Source: JAMCZZ01 sp964363695 (GTDB lineage: Bacteria; Patescibacteriota; UBA1384; XYA2-FULL-43-10; 1-14-0-10-43-13). Taken from it: a stretch of 13,573 nt of DNA. This document shows positions 5,286 through 12,558 of this stretch, in pieces; positions within the stretch are counted from its first letter, which is position 1; each line of letters opens with the position of its first letter. The stretch is from the NCBI GenBank assembly GCA_964363695.1, contig CAYIJI010000031.1:1-13573 (forward strand), written 5' to 3'. The position numbers and the translations under genes are program-made. Under the pieces are notes generated by a model. It was not told the origin of the DNA and searched no databases. It saw nothing but the letters and a program-made list of their open reading frames with translations.

Positions 5286-7544
5286 ATGAAGATTTTAAAA
5301 AGCTGGCTGAAAGATCACATCGATCTCTGCCTTAGCGACAAAGAACTTATTGAGAAGTTAAATATCTCCGGCACTGAGGTGGAGTCTTTTTGCAGTACGC
5401 TAGATGAGAAGGTTGTGGTAGGGGAGATAAAAGAAGTTGAAAAACATCCAAATGCCGATCGGCTCAGAATTGCAAAAGTGTTTAACGGAAAGAATGAGCT
5501 AACTATAGTATGCGGTGCTCCTAACATTGAGGTTGGACAAAAAGTGCCTCTTGCTAAAGTAGGAGCAAAGCTTGGGGGGATTGAAATAAAAGAAACTGAA
5601 ATTAGAGGAGCTCTTTCAGAAGGAATGCTCTGCTCGGAAGACGAACTCGGATCGGGTGAGGATCATGAGGGTATTAAAATATTGCCAAATGAATATGAAG
5701 TTGGAAAACCATTGAACCACTATGTAGAATCAGACACGGTGTTTGAATTAGAAATCACACCAAATCGAGGTGATTGCCTTTCACACATTGGCATCGCAAG
5801 AGAGATTGCAGCTTTGACAAACAGCTCAGTTTCAAAAACCCCTATCGCGCTGGATATGAATTCAGCCAACATAAAAGAACATTTATCGGTAAAAATAAAT
5901 GACAAAAAAATATGTCCCAGCTATATGGCCAGAATGGTTCAAGGGGTTAAGGTGGGGCCGTCTCCTTCGTGGCTGAAGGAAAGATTGGTAAAACTGGGAA
6001 TAAAACCAATAAATAACATTGTCGATATTACAAACTTTATTATGCTTGATCTTGGCCAGCCTCTGCATGCATTTGACGCCGGAAAAATTGAAGGCAAAGA
6101 AATTATTGTAAGAAAAAGTAACCCTAATGAAAAAATAAAGACTCTTGATGGCATTCTAAGACCGGTAAAAGACGCAATATTAATTGCAGATAAAAAGAAA
6201 GCGATTGCAGTTGCGGGCGTAATGGGAGGCCAGAATTCTGAAATATCGGAAAATACCACTTCCATCATTCTTGAATCAGCAGAGTTTAACAGGAAAAATA
6301 TTAGAAAAACAGTCAAAGACCTCGGATTAGTAACCGAAGCCAGCTATCGCTTCGAGCGAGGAATAGACTCCGGCGGTGTGGAATATGCCTTAAATAAGGC
6401 TGCCAAAATGATCCAAGAAGCAGCGGAAGGAAGAATACTTTCGGGCATAGCTAAAGCAGGGGAAAAAACTGGGAATCAAAAACTCAAGATTGAATATAAT
6501 AAGATCAAAAACATGATCGGGTTAGATTTGGCTGAATCAGAAATTAACCATATCCTAAAGAGCCTAGGCTTTGAGATAAAAGGAAACGAATGCATAGTTC
6601 CAGCGTGGAGGCACGATATTGAAATATGGCAGGATTTAGCGGAAGAGGTGGCTAGGGTTTACGGATATAGCAAGATTAAGCAGATACCGCTGCAAGAAGC
6701 CAAGCCGGCAAAAAAATCACCCTATTACTATAAAGAAGCGCTGAAAGACATTTTGAAAGACGCAGGATTCACGGAAACTATTAACTACCCTTATTTGTCA
6801 GAAGCAGAGGTTAAATCAGCTAACTTAAAGGTGAAAGACCTTTTAGAGATCGTAAACCCAATCCAGCCTGAGAATAAATATCTCCGGAACTCTCTTGCCC
6901 CTGGCTTGTTAAAGTCTATTGCTAAGAATTCTTCAGTCGATCCTGTACTTCTCTTTGAATTAGGCAAAACATTCTTTAAAAAAACAGAGTCCAGTAATAT
7001 TGCTATTGCAGCTTCGGGAAAAGGATCGAAAGAGGCTATTGGCGATGCTGTGGATAGGATTGAAGATAAACTCAAAATCAACAGAAGGTATTTGAGCGTT
7101 AGAGAAGTCCCACTAGAAGACCTTAAAAAATTCAAAATCAGAAAGCCATCTGCTCATATGCTTGAAATAATGGTTGACGAATTGCTTCCTAAAATGAAAT
7201 TTAAACCGGAAGATCTTATCCTGAAATCAAATAAGAAGCAGGTAAGCTACAAAACAGTTTCTAAGTTTCCGTCCGTAACAAGAGATTTGGCTTTCATAGT
7301 GGATCGAGAAATCAATTCAATAGAAGTTGAGGATGCAATTGTAAGTACATCCGGCTTAATAAGTCGTGTAGAATTGTTTGATGAATTTGCTTCTAATAAA
7401 TTCGGAGCCAATAAAAAAAATATTGCATATCATATTTATCTGCAACACCCTGAAAAGACAATGACCGACAAGGAAGCAGACGGAATTATTAAAGATATTG
7501 TTAGCAAGATTGAAGAGAAGTATAAGGCTGAGTTAAGAAAATAG
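5286..7544 (+). CDS. pheT: Phenylalanine--tRNA ligase beta subunit
   Basis: PheT binds tRNA and edits mischarged Tyr-tRNA-Phe. Domains in order: an N-terminal tRNA-binding OB fold (about 42-150; HPNADRLRIAKV, then CGAPN, then GALSEGMLCSEDELG); a B3/B4 editing domain (ELEITPNRGDCLSHIGIARE near 154; PINNIVDITNFIMLDLGQPLHAFD at 241-264; AVAGVMGG; TEASYRFERGID at 350-361); a B5 domain (about 395-465); a catalytic-like fold; and a C-terminal FDX-ACB anticodon domain (FPSVTRDLAFIVDR onward). At 752 residues it is slightly short of the usual 790-800 but complete. The ATG at 5286 is chosen because it gives the conserved start MKILKSWLKD; an in-frame TTG at 5241 would add 15 unlikely residues. No SD is visible. 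It is paired with pheS. Confidence 0.96.
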   Translation: MKILKSWLKDHIDLCLSDKELIEKLNISGTEVESFCSTLDEKVVVGEIKEVEKHPNADRLRIAKVFNGKNELTIVCGAPNIEVGQKVPLAKVGAKLGGIEIKETEIRGALSEGMLCSEDELGSGEDHEGIKILPNEYEVGKPLNHYVESDTVFELEITPNRGDCLSHIGIAREIAALTNSSVSKTPIALDMNSANIKEHLSVKINDKKICPSYMARMVQGVKVGPSPSWLKERLVKLGIKPINNIVDITNFIMLDLGQPLHAFDAGKIEGKEIIVRKSNPNEKIKTLDGILRPVKDAILIADKKKAIAVAGVMGGQNSEISENTTSIILESAEFNRKNIRKTVKDLGLVTEASYRFERGIDSGGVEYALNKAAKMIQEAAEGRILSGIAKAGEKTGNQKLKIEYNKIKNMIGLDLAESEINHILKSLGFEIKGNECIVPAWRHDIEIWQDLAEEVARVYGYSKIKQIPLQEAKPAKKSPYYYKEALKDILKDAGFTETINYPYLSEAEVKSANLKVKDLLEIVNPIQPENKYLRNSLAPGLLKSIAKNSSVDPVLLFELGKTFFKKTESSNIAIAASGKGSKEAIGDAVDRIEDKLKINRRYLSVREVPLEDLKKFKIRKPSAHMLEIMVDELLPKMKFKPEDLILKSNKKQVSYKTVSKFPSVTRDLAFIVDREINSIEVEDAIVSTSGLISRVELFDEFASNKFGANKKNIAYHIYLQHPEKTMTDKEADGIIKDIVSKIEEKYKAELRK

Positions 7545-7563
7545 AACTATTTAAGGAGAGTTT

Positions 7564-8997
7564 ATGAAAAGATCATATGTATCGGAAACTGTTGATAAGA
7601 TTGGCGAGCAGGTTGTCGTGAAAGGTTGGGTTCATACCCGACGTGATCACGGCAAGATTGTTTTTATTGACTTAAGAGACAAATCAGGGCTTCTTCAAGT
7701 TGTGTTTGTGCCGGGAAGCAAGGCGTATGACAAAGTAAGCGAAGTCAGACCTGAGTGGGTCATATCAATTACAGGCCTCGTTAAAGCCCGCCCTGAGAAA
7801 TTGGTTAACCCGAATCTTGTGACTGGAACGGTTGAAATGGAGGCAAAAGACCTCGAGATCCTTAATGAAGCCAAAACTCCTCCATTTGAAATTGACAAGG
7901 ATACAAAGGGAATTGATGAAGAACTAAGGCTTAAATACAGGTATTTAGATTTGCGGTCAAGTCGAATGGTAAAAAATATTACCCTAAGGCATGACATTGT
8001 CCGCTTTATTAGAGAGTATTTGTGGGGTAAGGGTTTTAGGGAAATTGAAACTCCATTTTTAACCAAATCCACTCCTGAAGGTGCAAGAGAATACATAGTT
8101 CCATCCCGCCTATATCCCGGCGAATTCTACGTATTGCCTCAAAGCCCCCAGCAATTTAAGCAATTGCTGATGGTGGGCGGAATAGAGAAATATTTTCAAA
8201 TTGTTCGTTGTTTTAGAGATGAAGACCAAAGAGGGGATAGGCAACCTGAATTTACGCAGCTTGATTTAGAAATGAGTTTTGTTAAGCAAGAAGATATCTG
8301 GGAACTAATTGAACCGATGATGATAGATATTGTCGAAAAATTAGTACCTGATGGAAAAATCACAACAAAACCATTCCCCAAAATTACTTATGCGGAAGCA
8401 ATAGAGAAATATAAGACAGATAAACCAGACTTGAGAAAAAATAATGAAGATAGAAAAGAATTCGCGTTTTGCTGGATTATTGATGCGCCGATTTTCAAAT
8501 ATTCAAAAACAGATAAGAAGTTAGTATCATCACACCATCCATTTACAATGCCTCAAGAAGAGGATTTGGATAAATTAGACAACGAACCAGACAAAGTTAG
8601 GGCATATGCATATGATCTAGCGTTAAACGGAAATGAAATTTTTGGCGGTTCGATAAGAATTCATAAAAGGGATATCCAAGAAAAAGTATTCAAGATTCTT
8701 GGAGTTTCTAAAGAAGAGGAAAAAAGAAGATTTGGTCATATGTTGGAAGCTTTTGAATATGGTGCGCCTCCACATGGTGGTATTGCTGCCGGCATTGATA
8801 GAATTTCAGCAATACTAGCTGGTGAGGATGCTATTAGGGAAGTGATGGCTTTTCCGAAAACTGGTGACGCGAGAGACGCTATGATGGGAGCTCCTTCTCA
8901 AGTCTCCGAAAAACAATTGCAAGATGTCCATATAAGTTTGCGAAAAGAAGCCGAAGGTAAAGAGTTAAAGGATGCCGAGACAAAGATTGGCGATTAA
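7564..8997 (+). CDS. aspS: Aspartate--tRNA ligase, bacterial type without the GAD domain
   Basis: AspRS charges tRNA-Asp with aspartate. The N-terminal OB anticodon domain (1-110) has GWVHTRRDHG. The class II core has TKSTPEGAREYIVPSR (167-182), PQSPQQFKQLLM, motif 2 RCFRDEDQRGDRQPEFTQLD (215-234) and motif 3 GGIAAGIDRISAIL (405-418). The bacterial tail MMGAPSQVS is kept. It has 477 residues against about 590 in typical bacteria. The missing part is the GAD insertion: KYKTDKPDLR (282-291) runs almost directly into AFCWIIDAPIF (301-311). His29 resembles non-discriminating enzymes and Lys79 discriminating ones, so tRNA-Asn charging is open. The start has AAGGAGAG at 7553-7560; it lies 19 bases after pheT. 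Confidence 0.96.
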   Translation: MKRSYVSETVDKIGEQVVVKGWVHTRRDHGKIVFIDLRDKSGLLQVVFVPGSKAYDKVSEVRPEWVISITGLVKARPEKLVNPNLVTGTVEMEAKDLEILNEAKTPPFEIDKDTKGIDEELRLKYRYLDLRSSRMVKNITLRHDIVRFIREYLWGKGFREIETPFLTKSTPEGAREYIVPSRLYPGEFYVLPQSPQQFKQLLMVGGIEKYFQIVRCFRDEDQRGDRQPEFTQLDLEMSFVKQEDIWELIEPMMIDIVEKLVPDGKITTKPFPKITYAEAIEKYKTDKPDLRKNNEDRKEFAFCWIIDAPIFKYSKTDKKLVSSHHPFTMPQEEDLDKLDNEPDKVRAYAYDLALNGNEIFGGSIRIHKRDIQEKVFKILGVSKEEEKRRFGHMLEAFEYGAPPHGGIAAGIDRISAILAGEDAIREVMAFPKTGDARDAMMGAPSQVSEKQLQDVHISLRKEAEGKELKDAETKIGD

Positions 8998-9006
8998 CAT
9001 ATCCAA

Positions 9007-9738
9007 ATGGTATTGATTCGACTTAATAAATTTCTCTCAGATCGAGGAATATGCTCGCGGCGGGCTGCCGATGAGCATATTTTGGCTGGAAAAGTTTTAG
9101 TTGATGGAAAAAAAGCATCTTTGGGGCAGAAGATCGACCCGGAAAAACAAAAAATTGTCCTCGACGGCAGTGAGATTAAACCAAAAAAAGCGAAATTTGT
9201 TTACTACGCTGTCAATAAACCAAGGGGAGTGGTTTCAACGGCAAGCGACGAAATGAACCGGCGGTCAGTCGTTGATTTAGTGCCAAAGGAGCCGAGAGTT
9301 TATCCTGTCGGAAGGCTTGATAGAGATTCGGAAGGCTTGATAATTTTGACGAATGACGGAGAGTTGACCAATCTACTGACCCACCCTTCTCATTTAACAA
9401 CCAAAGAATACAAAGTAGAAATTAGAAGCACTAAATCCGAAATTCTAAACAAATCAGAAATTCAAAAAATCAAAACTGGTTTTATTAATGGGGTGAAAAT
9501 AGAAGATAAATTCATGAAAGCAGACAGTGTTGATATACACAAAGATCCAAGGTCTAAGCTCTACGTTCTAAACGTAGTTCTCCACACCGGTTACAATCGA
9601 CAGATTAGAAAAATGTGTGCTAAAATTGGACTAGAAGTCCTAAGGCTTAAAAGGATTAGAATCTCAAATTTATCGCTCGATAAACTAAATATTAAATCAG
9701 GAGAATATAAAATAATTACAAGAAAAGATGTTCTCTAG
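9007..9738 (+). CDS. Pseudouridine synthase, RsuA/RluB/E/F family
   Basis: This 243-residue enzyme converts a uridine in rRNA to pseudouridine. An N-terminal S4 RNA-binding domain (1-60; RLNKFLSDRGICSRRAADEHI) precedes the catalytic domain (NKPRGVVST at 70-78; GRLDRDSEGLIILTNDG at 102-118, with the catalytic Asp105; YNRQIRKMC at 196-204). Length and order fit RluB best, which acts on 23S rRNA, but the target cannot be told from sequence, so no symbol is given. Residues 140-160 are longer than usual and encoded by repeat-like DNA (see 9418-9480). It starts nine bases after aspS without a clear SD, so it is probably in the same transcript. Confidence 0.9.
   Translation: MVLIRLNKFLSDRGICSRRAADEHILAGKVLVDGKKASLGQKIDPEKQKIVLDGSEIKPKKAKFVYYAVNKPRGVVSTASDEMNRRSVVDLVPKEPRVYPVGRLDRDSEGLIILTNDGELTNLLTHPSHLTTKEYKVEIRSTKSEILNKSEIQKIKTGFINGVKIEDKFMKADSVDIHKDPRSKLYVLNVVLHTGYNRQIRKMCAKIGLEVLRLKRIRISNLSLDKLNIKSGEYKIITRKDVL
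9418..9480 (+). repeat. Repeat-like segment inside the pseudouridine synthase gene
   Basis: This segment is a low-complexity run of GAAATTAGAAGC, CCGAAATTCTAAAC and CAGAAATTCAAAA units, very like the intergenic DNA at 9770-9830; GAAATTAGAAGC is shared exactly (9418-9429 and 9782-9793). It encodes about residues 139-158 in frame, near where the family has a short loop. It may be an in-frame insertion of a dispersed repeat. Confidence 0.45.
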
Positions 9739-9749
9739 GGGTCCATTGA

Positions 9750-9848
9750 CGCTTGACACTAGATGCTAGAGACTAGAATTTGAAATTAGAAGCTGGATAT
9801 TCGAATTTCAAATCCTCCAGCCTCAAAATCAAACTTCCAGTTTCAAGT
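9750..9848. repeat. Intergenic repeat cluster with inverted segments
   Basis: ATTTGAAATT (9778-9787) and AATTTCAAAT (9804-9813) form a perfect ten-pair stem. Around it are degenerate TAGA/TCTAG and CCAG/CTGG units (ACACTAGATGCTAGAGACTAG; CTTCCAGTTTCAAGTGTCTAG) that pair across the gap. There is no coding potential. It runs into direct repeat copy B. Confidence 0.6.
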
Positions 9849-9883
9849 GTCTAGCCTCAATAAGAAATAGATCTGTGAATATC
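9849..9883 (+). repeat. Direct repeat, copy B, upstream of the carboxypeptidase
   Basis: Matches 4-37 upstream of rpsI: GTCTAGCCTCAA, then AAGA, then ATCTGTGAATATC are shared. It ends 29 bases before the ATG at 9913 and 16 bases before a TATACT box. Confidence 0.65.
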
Positions 9884-9899
9884 TGACTACTGTGTTCTA

Positions 9900-9905
9900 T
9901 ATACT
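9900..9905 (+). promoter_or_regulatory. -10 box giving a possibly leaderless carboxypeptidase message
   Basis: TATACT (one mismatch to TATAAT) lies seven bases before the ATG at 9913, so transcription would begin at the start codon. No SD precedes that ATG or the upstream in-frame GTG at 9892. No convincing -35 is seen. Confidence 0.45.
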
Positions 9906-9912
9906 AAGTATT

Positions 9913-10872
9913 ATGATAATTAAATCTCTTATCCTTGCATCGATGCTTTTAAATTCGCTCGGCTGGCACAGCGCAGCTGACAAGTTTGATGATGCTGTTA
10001 TCCGAGATAGGTCAAGCTCCCAAAAAGAAGTTTTGGCTGTAAACACAACCTTTACTCTTCCTGACATTTTGCCCCGTCCAAAGGTTAAGCCAAACAGTTA
10101 CAAGACGCCGATTCATGCTAAGCATTATCTGTTGGCCGATCCAGATTCAGGGGTTATCCTGTCAAAGCAAGCGTATAAAGATCATGTCCCAATTGCCTCA
10201 ACAACAAAAATTATGACAGCTGTGGTCGCTTTGGAGAACTATGAACTAGAAGAAGTTGTAACAGTTTCAGAAATGGCTTCAAACCAAATTGGCGCCGAGG
10301 TGCATCTGCGTTCCGGAGAAAGAATCGATGTGAAGAACTTGTTAAAAAGCTTACTTATCAACTCAGGCAACGATGCCGCTTATGCATTGGCAGAGCGTAT
10401 GAACAATGAAGGGGAATCTGGCATTGAAAAGTTTGTCGAAAAGATGAACGAGAAAGCAAAAGCACTCGGAATGGACGACACTAAATATGAGGATCCGGCC
10501 GGTTTGAATATCGATGGTTACTCGTCGGCATTTGATTTGTTTTTAGTTACTAAGTATGCCTTAAAAAATCCTATATTTGCAGGAATTGTTAAGAGCGAGA
10601 GGGATTCAGCCAGAAATGAGGATGGCACAATTTGGCATGAACTTAAAAACTCCAACCGCCTCGTTTCTGAGTATCATTATCCTGGAGCAATCGGGGTTAA
10701 AACCGGTTATATGCCGGAAGCCGGCCATTGTTTAGTTGGAGCTGTAAAACGGGAAGGCCGCACTCTAATTGCAATTGTATTAAATACTTATGCAGACACT
10801 CCTTCAGCTTCTGCTGATGAGTCCAGGAAACTTCTTGATTGGGGGTTTGACAATACTGTGTGGAGCGATTAG
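9913..10872 (+). CDS. D-alanyl-D-alanine carboxypeptidase (peptidase S11, DacA/DacF type)
   Basis: This 319-residue penicillin-binding protein would trim the terminal D-Ala from peptidoglycan stem peptides outside the membrane. All three active-site motifs are present: SxxK as STTK (Ser96, Lys99), SxN as SGN (151-153), and KTG (263-265) in GVKTGYMPEAGH. The N-terminus MIIKSLILASMLLNSLG is a signal peptide or anchor. The C-terminal beta-rich domain of DacA/PBP5 is absent; the protein ends soon after the catalytic domain (KLLDWGFDNTVW). The ATG at 9913 is preferred because a TATACT box lies seven bases upstream; a GTG at 9892 would add MFYILSI and cannot be excluded. It is convergent with rnc, six bases apart, with no terminator seen. 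Confidence 0.93.
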   Translation: MIIKSLILASMLLNSLGWHSAADKFDDAVIRDRSSSQKEVLAVNTTFTLPDILPRPKVKPNSYKTPIHAKHYLLADPDSGVILSKQAYKDHVPIASTTKIMTAVVALENYELEEVVTVSEMASNQIGAEVHLRSGERIDVKNLLKSLLINSGNDAAYALAERMNNEGESGIEKFVEKMNEKAKALGMDDTKYEDPAGLNIDGYSSAFDLFLVTKYALKNPIFAGIVKSERDSARNEDGTIWHELKNSNRLVSEYHYPGAIGVKTGYMPEAGHCLVGAVKREGRTLIAIVLNTYADTPSASADESRKLLDWGFDNTVWSD

Positions 10873-10878
10873 TTTACA

Positions 10879-11583
10879 TTAGAATTCTCTGCCAGAGAGC
10901 TCTTCCCATTTTTCAAGTGCATTTTTGGCGGCATCTAACTGGGCTCTCTGCTTTGAGAAACCTTCTCCTTCGCTTATTTTTTCTCTTCCTAAATAAGCGC
11001 CGACGACAAAAGTTTTTGCATGATCGGGGCCGGTTTCAGAAAGGCAATCATAAGATGGAGTTATGCCAAATTTTTCCTGGGCCAGTTCTTGGAAACGACT
11101 TTTGGCGTCATAATATAGTTCGTGCTTAATGATCTCTTCGATTTTATAACAGACGTTTTTGACGATGAAATCGCTAGCCTTATCAAAACCTTGGTCGAGA
11201 TAGATTGCTCCAATCAAGGCCTCAAAAGCATTGGCAAGAATTAGATCTCTCGCCTTTCCAACATTCTTTGCCTCTCCTCGTGAAGTCTTCATTAGGGGAT
11301 CCATTCCAAGCCGCTTAGCTTCAAACGAAAGGGATTCTCCCTTAACTAAAGCGCTTCTCCAGTTTGTCATTTCGCCTTCAGGCTTATGATAGTTATTGTA
11401 CAAAAACCTTGTTACGGCTAGTTCAAGCACTGCATCGCCAAGAAACTCAAGTCGTTCGTTGTGCTCAAGTTTTAAACTTTTGTGCTCATTGAGATACGAT
11501 CTGTGAATAAATACTCTTTCGATCAAGGATTTATCCTTAAATTGTATCCCAAGTTTTTCTTCTAATTCTTCAATGCTGCTCAT
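10879..11583 (-). CDS. rnc: Ribonuclease III
   Basis: RNase III cuts double-stranded RNA, including the precursor of 16S and 23S rRNA. The 234-residue protein has the catalytic domain (1-155) with the signature NERLEFLGDAVLELA (42-56), and a C-terminal double-stranded RNA-binding domain (about 160-230; KSRFQELAQEKFG, then SKQRAQLDAAKNALE). Glu43, Glu46, Asp50 and Glu121 match catalytic acids, but the position of E. coli Asp114 is Asn118 here (LANAFEALIGAIYLD), encoded by AAT. The start at 11583 has AAAGGA six bases upstream, lying inside nusB; the two genes overlap by 14 bases, so translation is probably coupled. Confidence 0.95.
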   Translation of the reverse strand: MSSIEELEEKLGIQFKDKSLIERVFIHRSYLNEHKSLKLEHNERLEFLGDAVLELAVTRFLYNNYHKPEGEMTNWRSALVKGESLSFEAKRLGMDPLMKTSRGEAKNVGKARDLILANAFEALIGAIYLDQGFDKASDFIVKNVCYKIEEIIKHELYYDAKSRFQELAQEKFGITPSYDCLSETGPDHAKTFVVGAYLGREKISEGEGFSKQRAQLDAAKNALEKWEELSGREF

Positions 11584-12028
11584 TTACATTCCTTTCTTCT
11601 TTCTTTAGTATTAATTTTTGCTTATCTAAATCATTATTGTCATAGACAGTGCCAAGTACTCCGTTTATAAATTTTGAGGAATTTTCCCCGCCAAATTGTT
11701 TTGAAAGCTCCACAGCTTCATTTATTGCAACTTTGGGCGGAACATTTTCAGAGTAAAGAAGCTCAAATATTGCAATTCGCAATATTGTCTTATCGATCAA
11801 GGAGATTTGCTCAAGAGGCCATTCGGGGGCAGACTCCAGTATTTTTTGATCCAGTTTGCTAAGTTTTTCTGAAACACTGTTTACTAGAAAATTAACAAAA
11901 TTAGCGTCGGCATCTTCTTTGTATTCGTCGATATTCCGCTGTTTGATTGAATCTAGATTGGTTTGATTGCGAAAATCCCACTCATAAAGCGTTTGCATTG
12001 CGATCATTCTTGAGAGATGGCGATTCAT
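11570..12028 (-). CDS. nusB: Transcription antitermination factor NusB
   Basis: This 152-residue all-helical protein binds boxA RNA with NusE (S10) in rRNA antitermination complexes. The family pattern is clear: RMIAMQTLYEWDF near the start, a variable middle, the conserved core LIDKTILRIAIFELLY (77-92), then PPKVAINEAVELSKQFGGENSSKFINGVLG (97-126). Length is typical. The ATG at 12028 has no SD; CATAAT lies nine bases upstream on this strand, so the message may have almost no leader. It comes after rpmF and overlaps rnc; NusB and RNase III both act on rRNA synthesis and processing. Confidence 0.95.
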   Translation of the reverse strand: MNRHLSRMIAMQTLYEWDFRNQTNLDSIKQRNIDEYKEDADANFVNFLVNSVSEKLSKLDQKILESAPEWPLEQISLIDKTILRIAIFELLYSENVPPKVAINEAVELSKQFGGENSSKFINGVLGTVYDNNDLDKQKLILKKEERNVNEQH

Positions 12029-12038
12029 TTGGTTAGAA

Positions 12039-12118
12039 TTATGAATGATGAATTAAGAATCACGAATGGTTTTCAAGCCCATGCTTCATGATTCAAGATT
12101 CATTATTCAATCATTGAT
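12039..12118. repeat. Imperfect inverted repeat between rpmF and nusB
   Basis: The left arm ATGAATGATGAATTAAGAAT (12041-12060) and its extension pair imperfectly with the right arm running from TTCATGATTCAAGATTC to TTATTCAATCATTGAT (12085-12118). The loop is near GGTTTTCAAGCCC. Both arms are built of GAAT/ATTC units. It may be a dispersed repeat, and the left arm also carries the -10-like box of nusB. Confidence 0.6.
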
Positions 12119-12127
12119 ATCAAAAAC

Positions 12128-12328
12128 TTATTTCTCAATAGGGGATTTTTCTTTTTTTAAATCAATCACTTGCACACCTTTGTAGGTGCCGCAATTGTAG
12201 CAAACTTTATGGAGCTCTTTTGGTTCATGGCATTTTTCACAAAATGCGATTTTTCCACCAAAAACTTTATCATGCATTCTGCGCATGCCCTGCTTTGAAT
12301 TATTCGTTCTTTTCTTTGGTTCAGCCAT
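12128..12328 (-). CDS. rpmF: 50S ribosomal protein L32
   Basis: This 66-residue protein is L32 (bL32), a small large-subunit protein. It has the basic start MAEPKKRTNNSKQGMRRMHD and a zinc ribbon with Cys30, Cys33, Cys43 and Cys46 (FCEKCHEPKELHKVCYNC); the intact four-cysteine form suggests zinc binding. The ATG at 12328 is preceded by AAGGAA at suitable spacing. Length is normal (about 57-65). It heads rpmF-nusB-rnc, with a candidate promoter at 12386-12414. Confidence 0.95.
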   Translation of the reverse strand: MAEPKKRTNNSKQGMRRMHDKVFGGKIAFCEKCHEPKELHKVCYNCGTYKGVQVIDLKKEKSPIEK

Positions 12329-12385
12329 TGTATTCCTTATTTACTTACATGCTTATCCGCTTGATAGCTTGTCATCTTATAATAT

Positions 12386-12414
12386 ATTATTGCATAAATT
12401 GGTGAATAAATCAA
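12386..12414 (-). promoter_or_regulatory. Candidate promoter for rpmF
   Basis: On the minus strand TTGATT (12414-12409), a 17-base spacer and AATAAT (12391-12386) fit a sigma-70 promoter (4/6 and 5/6 matches). Transcription would start near 12379, about 50 bases before the rpmF ATG. Confidence 0.45.
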
Positions 12415-12429
12415 CTTGACTTTATAACT

Positions 12430-12553
12430 GCTCACTCGCAGCTGTGTCATCCCGACCAACGTGGAGGGATCTTCTAATAGTATTCAATCTATTTTTAAGA
12501 TTTCTCCGCCCTCAGACAAGGCTGAGGAGTCGAAATGACAGCTGAGTGAGTGG
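12430..12553. repeat. MITE-like repeat with terminal inverted repeats (124 bp)
   Basis: The ends GCTCACTCGCAGCTGTGTCAT (12430-12450) and ATGACAGCTGAGTGAGTGG (12535-12553) are imperfect inverted repeats. Inside, GAGGGATCTT pairs with AAGATTTCTC, and CCTCAG with CTGAGG. There is no coding frame. It ends six bases from the leuS stop, so it may also form the 3' end of that transcript. Its TCATCCCGAC...GAAATGACA pattern is a common intergenic type (from general knowledge). Confidence 0.7.
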
Positions 12554-12558
12554 TCGCA

